From Thermomicrobium sp. CFH 73360 (GTDB lineage: Bacteria > Chloroflexota > Chloroflexia > Thermomicrobiales > Thermomicrobiaceae), in contig NZ_JAMSLS010000009.1 in NCBI RefSeq assembly GCF_023806465.1, positions 1-62,084 of the forward strand: 62,084 nucleotides of DNA. Reading direction: 5' to 3'. Positions 34,967-47,637 of the stretch are shown here, one piece after another. The position numbers and the translations under genes were made by a program. Each line of letters opens with the position of its first letter. Positions within the stretch are counted from its first letter, which is position 1. The notes beneath the pieces are model-generated. The model was given only the letters and a program-made list of their open reading frames with translations. It searched no databases and was not told where the DNA came from.

Positions 34967-35880
34967 GGAGTCGGCCGGAGAGGATCAGCGGCGAAAACCG
35001 CTTCGGCGAGTGCCTCTTCTGCAGCTTCCCGCACCACGGGATCGGCTGAGCGGGCGAGCCGACGGAGAACATTCGTGGCCACTGTGCCGCCGATCCGTCC
35101 CAAAGCGAGGATCGCAGCCCCTTGAACATCGCGATCGGGATCGCTCGTGAGACCAATTAAATCGTCGACAGCTTCCTCTGCGCCTAACTCGCCGCAAGCG
35201 GTCGCCGCCTCGTAGCGGCGTTCAGGATCCTCGCTGTGGAGTTCATCCAGCAGGAGGGGAAGCCAGCGGCGGTCGACTGAGCGTCCCATCGCATACAACG
35301 CACTGGTACGCAAGAGCGGGTCTCCTGACCAGTACGCCTCCTCGATTGCTGCGATGACTGTCGCATCCGCATAGACAGCGGCAGACTCGAGTGCTCGACG
35401 TCGAACGTCGATTGGCTCTCGTGGGTCCAGCAGTGCAATGAGTGCGCTGCGCAGTTCCTCGCTCTCCTGGCGGGGAAGTCGGCCAAAGACGTCAAGTTCA
35501 GCGAACCGCCCAAGAACTTGAGCGAGTGCCGCGCGGACTGGAATCTCCGTCTCAACCGCTAGTCGCGCCAGCAGTCGTCTCAAGATGGCGGGATCTTCTT
35601 CCTCCCAAAGCCCATCCACAGCGCTTCGTCGTACTTCAGCATCAGGGTCGTCGAGCGCGACAAGGAAGACCTGACGGAAATTCAATGAAAGGTTCAACTC
35701 GCTCAGTTCGACCATCTCGCGTATGATCCGCCGGCGATTTGCAACCGGAACCGTTGGCCACAGCTGGCGCAGGGTGCGAGCTGTGGCACGAGGGAGATCG
35801 GATAGTTGCGCGATATCGCTTGCTCGGATCTGTCCGCTCAAGCGGGTGAGAAGTTTCTGAAGATCGGACGTCCCTACCAT
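34960..35880 (-). CDS. HEAT-repeat protein
   Basis: This is a 306-aa all-helical protein. After an N-terminal ~70 residues come six or so ~30-aa repeats of the form DPDAEVRRSAVDGLWE, EIPVRAALAQVLGRFA, DPLLRTSALYAMGRS, DPERRYEAATACGELG and DRDVQGAAILALGRIG. HEAT arrays are scaffolds; the partner is unknown. It sits between the 539-aa protein and the FemAB-like gene, which suggests a shared envelope or assembly task. Confidence 0.82.
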   Translation of the reverse strand: MVGTSDLQKLLTRLSGQIRASDIAQLSDLPRATARTLRQLWPTVPVANRRRIIREMVELSELNLSLNFRQVFLVALDDPDAEVRRSAVDGLWEEEDPAILRRLLARLAVETEIPVRAALAQVLGRFAELDVFGRLPRQESEELRSALIALLDPREPIDVRRRALESAAVYADATVIAAIEEAYWSGDPLLRTSALYAMGRSVDRRWLPLLLDELHSEDPERRYEAATACGELGAEEAVDDLIGLTSDPDRDVQGAAILALGRIGGTVATNVLRRLARSADPVVREAAEEALAEAVFAADPLRPTPW

Positions 35881-35897
35881 GTCACCTCGTGTGTCTG

Positions 35898-37517
35898 TCA
35901 GCGATGTGGTGTGAAGTAGTACAGGTCTGCGACGTCGGGATCCGCTTCAAATTGCGGAAACTCTCCCAAGGTCAGGAGTTGCCGGATCTTATCCGCACTC
36001 AACGGGCGCTCGACATTGACCCCCGCAACGAGATCATCGAGCGTTGCCATGTAACGCGGCGACTCTGCCGTACCGACGTTCTCTCCAACCCGCTCGAAGG
36101 TGATCTCTAGGACACGCTCGTATGAGCGGCGGGTTCGTTCGTCGAGTGGTTCCTGGCCGGCAAAGCGCGGGAACCGTTGCTCGGTGAGCAACATGCTGTC
36201 CTGGACCGCGCAGAAATACGTTGTGGGCTTGAAGATGTACTTGCGCTGCTTCTCGTCCAGTGCCAGGAGGCGGCGCTCCTGCCGAGAGATCGGCAGATAG
36301 TCGATGATAAAGTGCCCGGGTTGTTCTGAGCGCTCGATGGTGATCAGTGCGCCCGCGACAAGGTTGGCGGCGAAGAAGTGCTCGAACCCGAAGAGAAAAC
36401 CCCCGCGATTCGCCGTCGGGTAGCGGAGTTCCACGTAGAACGTCTCGTGTGTCTGTGGCGCCTCAAAGCGGAGGAGGGCTCGGGTCTGACTCGGGTACAC
36501 GCGTGGTGGCAAGACTGAGGCAAGCAAGGCATTGTAGGGCAAGACGCCGTGGTAATGCTCATAGAAGGTCAGAACGTGATCGACGACAGCTTCGCTGCCC
36601 GGAGTGATCCCCTGAAGTTCTTCCAGCAGGAACCGGTAATCCTGTCCAATGTCGGCTGGGCGGCGCTTCGGAGCAAGAACCGGGTTCACCTCGCGCACGG
36701 TCCACGCATGACCGCCCGGAACGCCGACGAATTCGAAATCGTCTTCGCTCGCCAGCCGTGCATCCAGGGCGAGCTGTTGCAAAGCGAAGTCGGGGGCAGT
36801 CGGGCGGACTCCCAAGACGACTTCGAGGAGCTCGGCATCAGTCAGTGGCTCACCGCGTTCGACGATGTACTCGCGAATGCGTCGGACATCTCCTCGGGAC
36901 AGGCGCGGCACAAGCTCGGCTGGAGCCCAGAGATCACCGAATCCAACGACTTCCGGTGTGCTGCCGAGTGTCGCGCGGATCGCAGCAGCGAGCTCCTCGT
37001 CGGAAAGCATTGAGATATCTTCAACGACCTGGAGGCGCGGCTGCTCGACGACCTCGACTTCCTCGACCGGCGGGTGTTCTTGCTCACTTACTGCTGGTAC
37101 CGGCTCGGCGACTGGTGGCCGACGCACCGGGGCCACGGCCTCCGGCGGTGGCTCCATGAAGCGCCGGGGAAGTTGATGCGCTGTGTCGATCAGTGCCTCG
37201 GGGGGCAAGGGGGGCTTTCCGGCACGTGTGGTTGCAACGAATACTTTCCCTTCTTCGATCTCCAGGGCGAAGACATGCGCGTTTGCGGCGATCGCCTTCT
37301 GGAGCCGCTCCTCCCACTCGGCAGACGACACAGCCGGATCAACAGTCGAGAAATGCTCGGCGAGAACCGCCAAAGGAACCCGAATCGGCGCATTCAAGGG
37401 ATAAAAGCGTGCTGTCGCACGGAGCAAGGCAAACACACGCTGTGCGAGGCGCTGTTCCTCCTCGCTGCCCAGAAACTCGATCTCCGGCAGAGTTGACAGC
37501 TGAGTCGTCTCAGCCAC
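35898..37517 (-). CDS. Uncharacterised 539-aa protein with winged-helix-like segment
   Basis: No family is recognised. Residues 1-95 are helical. Residues ~100-165 are a Pro/Glu/Val-rich linker. Residues ~170-280 (LSDEELAAAIRATLG ... YIVERGEPLTDAELLEVVLGV ... DDFEFVGVPGGHAWTV) resemble a HARE-type winged helix. Residues 285-539 are a mixed domain with IDYLPISRQERRLLALDEKQRKYIFKPTT. There is no signal peptide. GTG start, with AAAGGGAG upstream. It leads the HEAT-FemAB-MurE group. Confidence 0.7.
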   Translation of the reverse strand: MAETTQLSTLPEIEFLGSEEEQRLAQRVFALLRATARFYPLNAPIRVPLAVLAEHFSTVDPAVSSAEWEERLQKAIAANAHVFALEIEEGKVFVATTRAGKPPLPPEALIDTAHQLPRRFMEPPPEAVAPVRRPPVAEPVPAVSEQEHPPVEEVEVVEQPRLQVVEDISMLSDEELAAAIRATLGSTPEVVGFGDLWAPAELVPRLSRGDVRRIREYIVERGEPLTDAELLEVVLGVRPTAPDFALQQLALDARLASEDDFEFVGVPGGHAWTVREVNPVLAPKRRPADIGQDYRFLLEELQGITPGSEAVVDHVLTFYEHYHGVLPYNALLASVLPPRVYPSQTRALLRFEAPQTHETFYVELRYPTANRGGFLFGFEHFFAANLVAGALITIERSEQPGHFIIDYLPISRQERRLLALDEKQRKYIFKPTTYFCAVQDSMLLTEQRFPRFAGQEPLDERTRRSYERVLEITFERVGENVGTAESPRYMATLDDLVAGVNVERPLSADKIRQLLTLGEFPQFEADPDVADLYYFTPHR

Positions 37518-37552
37518 GTCGTAGGCTCCCTTTGTTCACATGTCGCGGCTCG

Positions 37553-37678
37553 TCATGCAGTTTGGAGACGCTCGCGAAGCAGTCGCACGAGTTCCTCCGT
37601 GGACGCCGGACGACCGAGCTCGCGGAGGATCTGCACGAGCGTCTTCTGGACTTCTGGGCTCAGGGTCGGTGTGGACAT
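37553..37678 (-). CDS. Small conserved-looking helical protein (41-51 aa)
   Basis: The product (MSTPTLSPEVQKTLVQILREL ... STEELVRLLRERLQTA) is two amphipathic helices, like half of a winged helix. ATG 37678 follows AAGGGGG. An in-frame TTG at 37708 has a better SD (GAGGAGG) and would give 51 aa. It lies 35 nt upstream of the 539-aa gene on the same strand. The function is unknown. Confidence 0.55.
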   Translation of the reverse strand: MSTPTLSPEVQKTLVQILRELGRPASTEELVRLLRERLQTA

Positions 37679-37890
37679 GCCACCCCCTTCAGTCGCGCCA
37701 CCAAACAAGGATACCTCCTCGCCGTCTACCTCGCAACAGGGGGCAGCGTGCACTGGGAGCGTGTCGACCGTCGTGTCGGCGAAGTAGTGTTTGAAAGACT
37801 GATTTACTCATTGCACCGCGGAGAATGGCGACAGGACCATGAGCTTTGGGAGACTCTCTGCTCATCTCATTTTCCCTGGGGATCCAAGTG

Positions 37891-38883
37891 TCACGTGCGA
37901 GCGAGGGCGAGCGCCACAGCGCCGATCACCGGCGCGTCCGCGCCAAGTTCGGCGAACGCGACTCGCACGCGCCGCAGCGAGGCCGGGTACGCAAACTGCC
38001 GCACCCGCGCCTGGAGTGGCTCCAGGAGTTCGTGACCAGCTTCGGCGACTGGTCCACCGATGATGACCGCTTCGGGATTGAGCGTAGCAATCAGGGAGGC
38101 AATGGCCAAGCCGAGCATCTGGACTGTGTCATCGAGCACCCGCCGAATGGTCGGGCTCAACCGGGCGAACTCAAATAAGCGACGGGTTGTCAACTGACTT
38201 GCCAGCAGCTGCTGTCCGGGATCGTCCGGGGCCAAAAGCAAAGCTTCCAGGACGCGAGCGATGATCGCAGGTTCAGAAGCATAGGCCTCGAGATGCCCTG
38301 GCTTCCCACACGAACAAATTGGTCCTCCAGCCGTCACGACAATATGACCAATTTCACCCGCAGTATTGCTCGCGCCATAGACGAGGCGCCCATCAACAAT
38401 GATGCCGCCGCCCACGCCTGTCCCAAGATGAAGATAGATCACTGTCTGACAACCGCGGGCTGCTCCGAAGACCGCTTCACCGAAGGCCGCAGCGCGAGCA
38501 TCGTTTTCCAGAACAGTTGGAATACCAAGGCGCTCCTCAATTAATGCTGCCAAGGGGTACTGCTCGAAACCGGGTGAACGGGGTGACAGAATGGTCAGGC
38601 CACGCACCGGATCGACCGGTCCACCAAACGCAATGCCGGCTGCCTTGACATCGAGGTGGGCCAACCCAGCGCGCGTCGAGGCCAGGTGGGCGAGCTGGGT
38701 CAAGCGGCGCAGTACGCCTGATGCATCCAAGTTCTCAAGTGGTTCCGATGCTTCACCAAGAATGCGCCCTGTTCCATCTGCAACCACTGCACGCAGCAAA
38801 CCGCCTGCAATCGCGAGTCCGAGGACTCGGTCGCTTGCCGCTGGCGGGCGGGCTCGGAACCGCCGGACAGTCAACTCCGTCAT
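37891..38883 (-). CDS. ROK-family sugar kinase/regulator
   Basis: This is a 330-aa protein. ATP/sugar motifs are LGLAIAGGLLRAVVAD, IAFGGPVDP, VLENDARAAAFGEAVFGAARG and YLHLGTGVGGGIIVDGRLVYG. A ROK zinc-type motif (GPICSCGKPGHLEAYAS) is present. There is no N-terminal helix-turn-helix, so a kinase (glucokinase-like) is more likely than a repressor. The start at 38883 (MTELTVRRFRARP) is favoured; the next start upstream gives unlikely residues. It is divergent from the EamA transporter. Confidence 0.86.
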   Translation of the reverse strand: MTELTVRRFRARPPAASDRVLGLAIAGGLLRAVVADGTGRILGEASEPLENLDASGVLRRLTQLAHLASTRAGLAHLDVKAAGIAFGGPVDPVRGLTILSPRSPGFEQYPLAALIEERLGIPTVLENDARAAAFGEAVFGAARGCQTVIYLHLGTGVGGGIIVDGRLVYGASNTAGEIGHIVVTAGGPICSCGKPGHLEAYASEPAIIARVLEALLLAPDDPGQQLLASQLTTRRLFEFARLSPTIRRVLDDTVQMLGLAIASLIATLNPEAVIIGGPVAEAGHELLEPLQARVRQFAYPASLRRVRVAFAELGADAPVIGAVALALART

Positions 38884-38972
38884 CGTTCGAGATCCGGTCA
38901 ACTCGACGACGCGACACTTTAGGCGTTGTATCCTACCACCCACGATCGAGAGCGGGGAAGGACTCCAGGAAG

Positions 38973-39878
38973 GTGGAGACGCGACAGTCGGTCGAGCTAG
39001 AGCAGCCCAAAGTGGACTATGTCATCGGGCTGGGTTTTGCTCTCTTCGGTGTCTTGGCAGTTTCGACCAGCGCCGTCTTAATCCGATTGGCTGAAGGTGT
39101 CAGCGCGTTCGAGATCGCGTTTTGGCGACTTGTGGTGGCCACGAGCGTGCTGCTCCCCTTTATCCGACCCAGTCGAGCCTTAGACGCCATGCGTAGTGTG
39201 GGGTGGATGCGACTCGCACTCTATGGCGGAACGCTCGCGGTGCACTTCGTTGCATACAACGCTGCCTTGCGCTTTGCGCCGGTCGCGCACGTTCTTCCGT
39301 TGCTCTACACCTCTACCATTATGCTTGCTGCTCTTTCCGCGCTTGCACTTCGCGAGCCGTTACGCCGAGCCCAGTTGATAGGGATTGTTCTTGTTCTTGC
39401 CGGTGTTGTCGTCCTCGCCGGTTTCGAGCCCAAGTTCAATGCGCGTATCGCTCTTGGGGACGGCCTGGCATTGGTCTCGGCGGCAGCATATGCCGCTTAT
39501 TCACTGGTGGGAAGGCGGGAGCGGACACGTCTGCCGCTCTTTGTCTATGCAGTCGCAGTGTATGGATTTGCGGCATTATGGGTTCTACCGTTTGCGCTTG
39601 TAGCGGCCGTGCAGAGCGGCGCTGGACTAGCACGCTACGATTGGAACGTCATCTTGGCGTTACTTGGTCTTGGGCTTATACCCAATACGCTCGGCCATAC
39701 CTTGTATAACGCGAGTGTGCGCCGTCTGAATGCTGCCGTTGCGAACGTAATTTATACACAGGAGATGACCGGAGCCATCATTTTGGCCTGGCTGATCCTG
39801 GGCGAGATTCCCAGCACCAACGCGGTTGTTGGTGCCGCGATCATGTTGCTCGGAATACTGCTCGTTTTGCTGCGTTAG
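38973..39878 (+). CDS. EamA/DMT-family transporter
   Basis: This is a 301-aa membrane protein with about ten hydrophobic helices arranged as two EamA repeats. The first starts VIGLGFALFGVLAVSTSAVLIRLAEG, the second LGDGLALVSAAAYAAYSLVGRR; the latter ends in the family's IFGEIPS-like ILGEIPSTNAVVGAAIMLLGI. The substrate is unknown. The start is GTG 38973 after CAGGAAG. It ends 4 nt into the convergent moeA. Confidence 0.86.
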   Translation: METRQSVELEQPKVDYVIGLGFALFGVLAVSTSAVLIRLAEGVSAFEIAFWRLVVATSVLLPFIRPSRALDAMRSVGWMRLALYGGTLAVHFVAYNAALRFAPVAHVLPLLYTSTIMLAALSALALREPLRRAQLIGIVLVLAGVVVLAGFEPKFNARIALGDGLALVSAAAYAAYSLVGRRERTRLPLFVYAVAVYGFAALWVLPFALVAAVQSGAGLARYDWNVILALLGLGLIPNTLGHTLYNASVRRLNAAVANVIYTQEMTGAIILAWLILGEIPSTNAVVGAAIMLLGILLVLLR

Positions 39879-41206
39879 TGTAGTGCAGCAAGCAGAGCGG
39901 CCGCGGTGGCCATGTCGTAGAGTTCGACTTCCACTTCGCTGCCCGCTGGAGCCTCCGACCACTCCTCTGGGATGACTGCGAGACTGTTGCCGCGCGCAAG
40001 TCCGGTTAGTACACCAGATCCTTGGTTCGGTACCGGAGTAACGAACAACCGCCCGTTTTGTGCCTCGACTTGAGCACGAACGAAGTGCCGTCGCTGCCCG
40101 CGGTTGTCGACTCGTTGTGTCAATGTCGCCCGCACACGTAGCGGTTCGAGTTCGCTCCGTCCAAGGAGACGGAGCAAGGCCGGACGTGCGAATTGGAGGA
40201 AGGCAACCACGCTCGCGACCGGGTTTCCAGGTAGCGCGATAACTGGGGTCTCGTCAATGAAGCCAAAGGCCATCGGTTTACCAGGTTTGATACGTACCTG
40301 CCAGATCTCGAATCGACCACGACGACGAAGGAACTCTTTCACCCGATCGTAGTCACCCTGTGAGACACCGCCAGAGGTCAAAATCAGATCCGCATCACGA
40401 GCAAGGTGGAAGTGCCGTTCGAGATCGGAGTCTTGGTCGGAGGCGATACCGATGAGATGAGGGATTCCACCGGTCTGGGACACGAGCGCTGCGAGGACAA
40501 TGCTATTGGTATTCCGGATCTGCCCTGGCTCAAGCGGCCGATCGGGCGGGACGATTTCATCACCAGTCGCGAGAATCGCGACATGTGGCCGAGGATGAAC
40601 GAGAACCCAGGTATGACCCAGCGCGGCCAGGATTCCAAGATGCGCTGGCCCGAGTACCGTTCCCGCCTGCAAGACAAGGCTTCCTGATGGGATGTCTTCT
40701 CCGGCGGGACGCACATTTTCTCCGGGAAGAACCGCACGCCGTATTGTGACGGTCTCGCGTCGACCCCTAAGGTTCTCCGTGTCGGCTTCGTCTGTCTCCT
40801 CAAAGCGAACCACAGCGTCGGCCCCGGGTGGAAGGACGGCACCCGTCATAATGCGAACCGCTGTACCAGGTTGTACAGCGAGGTTCCCAGCATTCGGTGA
40901 ATGGGGACGCGGCCTGGCACCACCGGCGGGAGCCTCACCGATCACACGTAAGGTCAGCGGACGATCAGGGCTTGCTCCGACTGTATCAGCAGCGCGGACC
41001 GCATATCCGTCCATTGCTGAATTAGTAAATGGCGGTACCGGTTCGTGGGCCCAAACCGACTCTGCAAGCACCAGTCCGAGTGCCTCCAGCAATGGCAAAC
41101 GCCGTGGAGGCAGAGCAACAAAGTGGTCGAGTATCCTCTGCCGTGCCTCGTCAACACTGATGAACTGCTGGCGTGGACCGGAGGAGTGGGTTGCGGTGCT
41201 CGCCAT
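39875..41206 (-). CDS. moeA: Molybdopterin molybdotransferase MoeA
   Basis: This is a 443-aa enzyme inserting molybdate into adenylylated molybdopterin. Typical motifs: LVLAESVWAHEPVPPFTNSAMDGYAVRA, VRIMTGAVLPPGADAVVRFEET, GENVRPAGEDI, ILATGDEIV, LTSGGVSQGDYDRV and ALPGNPVASVVAF. Molybdoenzymes or other Mo-cofactor genes are not in the window. It lies 27 nt downstream of mdh on the same strand. Confidence 0.95.
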   Translation of the reverse strand: MASTATHSSGPRQQFISVDEARQRILDHFVALPPRRLPLLEALGLVLAESVWAHEPVPPFTNSAMDGYAVRAADTVGASPDRPLTLRVIGEAPAGGARPRPHSPNAGNLAVQPGTAVRIMTGAVLPPGADAVVRFEETDEADTENLRGRRETVTIRRAVLPGENVRPAGEDIPSGSLVLQAGTVLGPAHLGILAALGHTWVLVHPRPHVAILATGDEIVPPDRPLEPGQIRNTNSIVLAALVSQTGGIPHLIGIASDQDSDLERHFHLARDADLILTSGGVSQGDYDRVKEFLRRRGRFEIWQVRIKPGKPMAFGFIDETPVIALPGNPVASVVAFLQFARPALLRLLGRSELEPLRVRATLTQRVDNRGQRRHFVRAQVEAQNGRLFVTPVPNQGSGVLTGLARGNSLAVIPEEWSEAPAGSEVEVELYDMATAAALLAALH

Positions 41207-41233
41207 GATGCTCCTCCTTAAACGCCCTTGCTC

Positions 41234-42217
<984 letters not shown>

Positions 42218-42289
42218 CTAACACACAGCTAACACGATTCGTGGGATACAATCGCGCGAGACCGGCGCGTTGCTGGGAGAGGATAGCCG

Positions 42290-43936
42290 GTGGTCGAACG
42301 AATCGCACTGATTGGACTAAGTGGCTCCGGGAAGAGTGCTATCGCTCCGCTGCTTGCGGACCGGCTCGGTTGGAGACCGGTTGATACAGACCAGATGGTC
42401 GAGGAGCGGTTTGGGCTTCCGATCACGGAGATTTTCGCACGATTCGGCGAGTCGGTGTTTCGTGCCGCGGAGCGTGAGGCGCTGCTCCAGGCGACGGCGC
42501 AGCGCCACGTTGTCATCGCGACTGGTGGGGGGATTGTGCTCGACGAGCGGAACTGGGTTCCGCTCCGTTCGGGCACAGCCGTCGTGCATCTCACCGCGCG
42601 TATCGAAACGCTTGCCGCAAGGCTCCGCTCACAATGGGCGTTGGATGCCGCGTCCGCTCGGCCGCTATTGGCCGGTGATCTGGAAGCGCGGTTGCACACG
42701 CTCTGGGAGCAGCGTCGCGCGCTGTACCAGCGGGCTGATATCGTCGTGGAAACCGACAGGCGGACCCCCGAGGAACTCGTAGAAGTGATCGCCGCAGCGG
42801 TTCATTCACGTGCGGAGCGCGGACTAATCCCGTTTCTCGCCCTGGCGAGCGCAACAGGCCGCTCGGATCTCTACGTCCAGTCGGGGCTGCTCGCTGCGCT
42901 CGGTGAGCTTGCACGGCATCGCTGGCCAGATGCGCGGCGGGCGTTCGTGATTACAGATGATCATGTCGCGCGGCACTGGGGTGAGCCTACCCGACGTGCC
43001 CTTGAGGCTGGTGGCTTTGACGTCAGTGTGCTTCGCATCCCTCCGGGAGAAACGTCGAAGATTTTAACCACGGTTGAGTGGTTACTTGATCAGCTATTAG
43101 GGCATGGTATCGAACGCACTGATATTGTCGTCGCTCTTGGAGGGGGAGTGGTTGGGGATCTTGCCGGATTCGTGGCGTCGATCGTGCTCCGCGGAGTTGG
43201 ACTGGTACAGGTCCCAACAAGTCTCCTCGCGATGGTTGATGCGAGCGTGGGAGGGAAGACCGGAGTTGACCACCAGCTCGGGAAGAACTTGATCGGGACC
43301 TTTTATCAACCGCACCTCGTGGTCGCGGATCCGACTGTACTCGAAACACTCCCAGAGGCGGAGCGCCGTTCTGGCTGGGCGGAGGTTGTGAAGCACGCGA
43401 TGATTGAGTACTCGGCGACATGCCAAAGCGTTGTTCCTCCGTTGGTGGAGTTACTCCAGCAGCGACGCTTTGAGGACTGGTGGCATTCGACGGATCTGGA
43501 TGAGGTGATTCGGCGGAACATTGTGATTAAGGCGAGCGTTGTGGCTCAGGACGAACGGGAGAGCGGATTACGGCGAATCCTCAATTATGGGCATACGCTG
43601 GGACACGCCATTGAAGCGGCCAGCGCATATCAGCTACGCCACGGTGAAGCTGTAGCGCTCGGTCTGCGGGCGGCAGCACGTATTGCGCAGCAAATGGGGC
43701 TCTGCAGCGAGGAACTGGTCGCACTCCAGGACGAACTCTTAGACGCGGCGGGCTTGCCGCGTACCGCGACACTTCCAGTGGAGGAAGTACTCGCGCGTCT
43801 CCGGTATGACAAGAAGGTTGCTGGCGGGATGCCGACCTGGATTCTTCCGGTCGAACCAGGTCGTGTGGTCGTGCGACGCGATGTTCCCAGTCAGTTGGTC
43901 CGGGAGGTGGCTGCCGCGCTCCTCACTACGGGCTAG
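42290..43936 (+). CDS. aroKB: Bifunctional shikimate kinase / 3-dehydroquinate synthase
   Basis: Residues ~1-170 are shikimate kinase: P-loop GLSGSGKSA (9-17), DTDQMVEERFG, and GGGIVL. Residues ~185-548 are dehydroquinate synthase: ALGGGVVGDLAGFVASIVLRGVGLVQVPTSLLAMVDASVGGKTGVD, GWAEVVKHAMI and LNYGHTLGHAIE. The fusion covers steps two and five of aromatic amino acid synthesis. Start GTG after GGGAGAGGAT. Confidence 0.96.
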   Translation: MVERIALIGLSGSGKSAIAPLLADRLGWRPVDTDQMVEERFGLPITEIFARFGESVFRAAEREALLQATAQRHVVIATGGGIVLDERNWVPLRSGTAVVHLTARIETLAARLRSQWALDAASARPLLAGDLEARLHTLWEQRRALYQRADIVVETDRRTPEELVEVIAAAVHSRAERGLIPFLALASATGRSDLYVQSGLLAALGELARHRWPDARRAFVITDDHVARHWGEPTRRALEAGGFDVSVLRIPPGETSKILTTVEWLLDQLLGHGIERTDIVVALGGGVVGDLAGFVASIVLRGVGLVQVPTSLLAMVDASVGGKTGVDHQLGKNLIGTFYQPHLVVADPTVLETLPEAERRSGWAEVVKHAMIEYSATCQSVVPPLVELLQQRRFEDWWHSTDLDEVIRRNIVIKASVVAQDERESGLRRILNYGHTLGHAIEAASAYQLRHGEAVALGLRAAARIAQQMGLCSEELVALQDELLDAAGLPRTATLPVEEVLARLRYDKKVAGGMPTWILPVEPGRVVVRRDVPSQLVREVAAALLTTG

Positions 43937-43966
43937 GGTCACGGCTGGTCATGCGAGGAGGACCGG

Positions 43967-46332
<2,366 letters not shown>

Positions 46333-46390
46333 GAGGCCGCGCGTGGAGGCGGGCAACGGCCCGTTCGATGAGCAGAAGGGGTTGGGAACA

Positions 46391-47620
46391 GTGACGCTGA
46401 GCATCATGCGTGCCCCACAAGCGTTTTTCACGTCAGAATCCGTGACCGAGGGGCATCCCGATAAACTGTGTGATCAGGTCTCCGATGCGGTGCTCGATGC
46501 TGTTTTGGAACAGGACCCATCAGGACGTGTTGCTTGCGAAGCGGCGACGACGACGGGCTTGATGATCATCATTGGAGAGATCACAACGACGGCACGCGTC
46601 GATTATGCGGAAATTGCGCGCCAAGTGGTCGCCGAGGCAGGGTACACGACATCGGAGTTTGGGATTGATGGTCAGACCATGGGTGTCATCCTCTCGGTGA
46701 AAGAGCAGGCTCCGGAGATTGCACAAGGGGTCTCCGAGTCGTTAGAAGTGCGTGAGGGGATCGCGGTAGACGAGTTCGATCGTATCGGTGCGGGCGACCA
46801 AGGGATGGTTGTCGGGTTCGCTTGCACTGAGACGCCAGAGTTGATGCCTCTGCCGATCGCATTGGCACATGGCCTCGTCCGGCGGCTTGCCTTCCTGCGA
46901 AAGGCGAAGCTCCTGCCGTACTTGCGGCCTGATGGAAAGAGCCAAGTCACCGTCGAGTATCGGTATGGACAGCCGGCACGTGTGGCAACGGTCGTTTTGT
47001 CGGCGCAGCATGATCCCGATGTGTCGCAAAAGCAACTGCGGCGCGACCTGATCGAGGCGGTTATCCACGAGGTGATCCCCGGGGAGTTGCTTGATCGCGA
47101 GACCGAAATTCTGATCAATCCGAGTGGCTCATTCGTGCTTGGTGGTCCGCGGGCCGATGCCGGTATGACCGGCCGGAAGATTATGGTTGATACGTACGGT
47201 GGAATGGCACGGCACGGTGGTGGAGCCTTTTCCGGAAAGGACCCGACCAAGGTCGATCGCTCAGGCGCGTACGCGGCACGCTATGTTGCGAAGAACGTGG
47301 TTGCGGCGGGTCTCGCGGATCGATTTGAAATCCAGATTTCGTACGCGATTGGTCGCGCGCGTCCGGTCGCGATCCATGTCGAGACGTTTGGAACTGGCCG
47401 AATCGACGAAGAACGACTTGTGGAATTGATCCGGAAGCATTTCGATTTGCGCCCTGCAGCCATCATCCATGGACTGGGACTGCAACGGCCGCTCTACCGA
47501 CAGGTTGCGGCTTACGGACACTTCGGCCGCCCAGACCTGGATCTGCCCTGGGAGCGGACAGATAAGGCAGAGCTTCTCAGGGCGGAAGCAGGAGTTGTCG
47601 AAAGGCTCCCCGAACGGTAA
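46391..47620 (+). CDS. metK: S-adenosylmethionine synthase
   Basis: This is a 409-aa enzyme making SAM from Met and [63 protein letters not shown] and [27 protein letters not shown] are diagnostic. GTG 46391 is favoured (GAAGGGG about 10 nt upstream); ATG 46406 would also give a normal start. No SAM riboswitch is seen; the gene seems to be read from the mtnA transcript. Confidence 0.96.
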   Translation: MTLSIMRAPQAFFTSESVTEGHPDKLCDQVSDAVLDAVLEQDPSGRVACEAATTTGLMIIIGEITTTARVDYAEIARQVVAEAGYTTSEFGIDGQTMGVILSVKEQAPEIAQGVSESLEVREGIAVDEFDRIGAGDQGMVVGFACTETPELMPLPIALAHGLVRRLAFLRKAKLLPYLRPDGKSQVTVEYRYGQPARVATVVLSAQHDPDVSQKQLRRDLIEAVIHEVIPGELLDRETEILINPSGSFVLGGPRADAGMTGRKIMVDTYGGMARHGGGAFSGKDPTKVDRSGAYAARYVAKNVVAAGLADRFEIQISYAIGRARPVAIHVETFGTGRIDEERLVELIRKHFDLRPAAIIHGLGLQRPLYRQVAAYGHFGRPDLDLPWERTDKAELLRAEAGVVERLPER

Positions 47621-47637
47621 AGGAGCGCGGCCGCACG

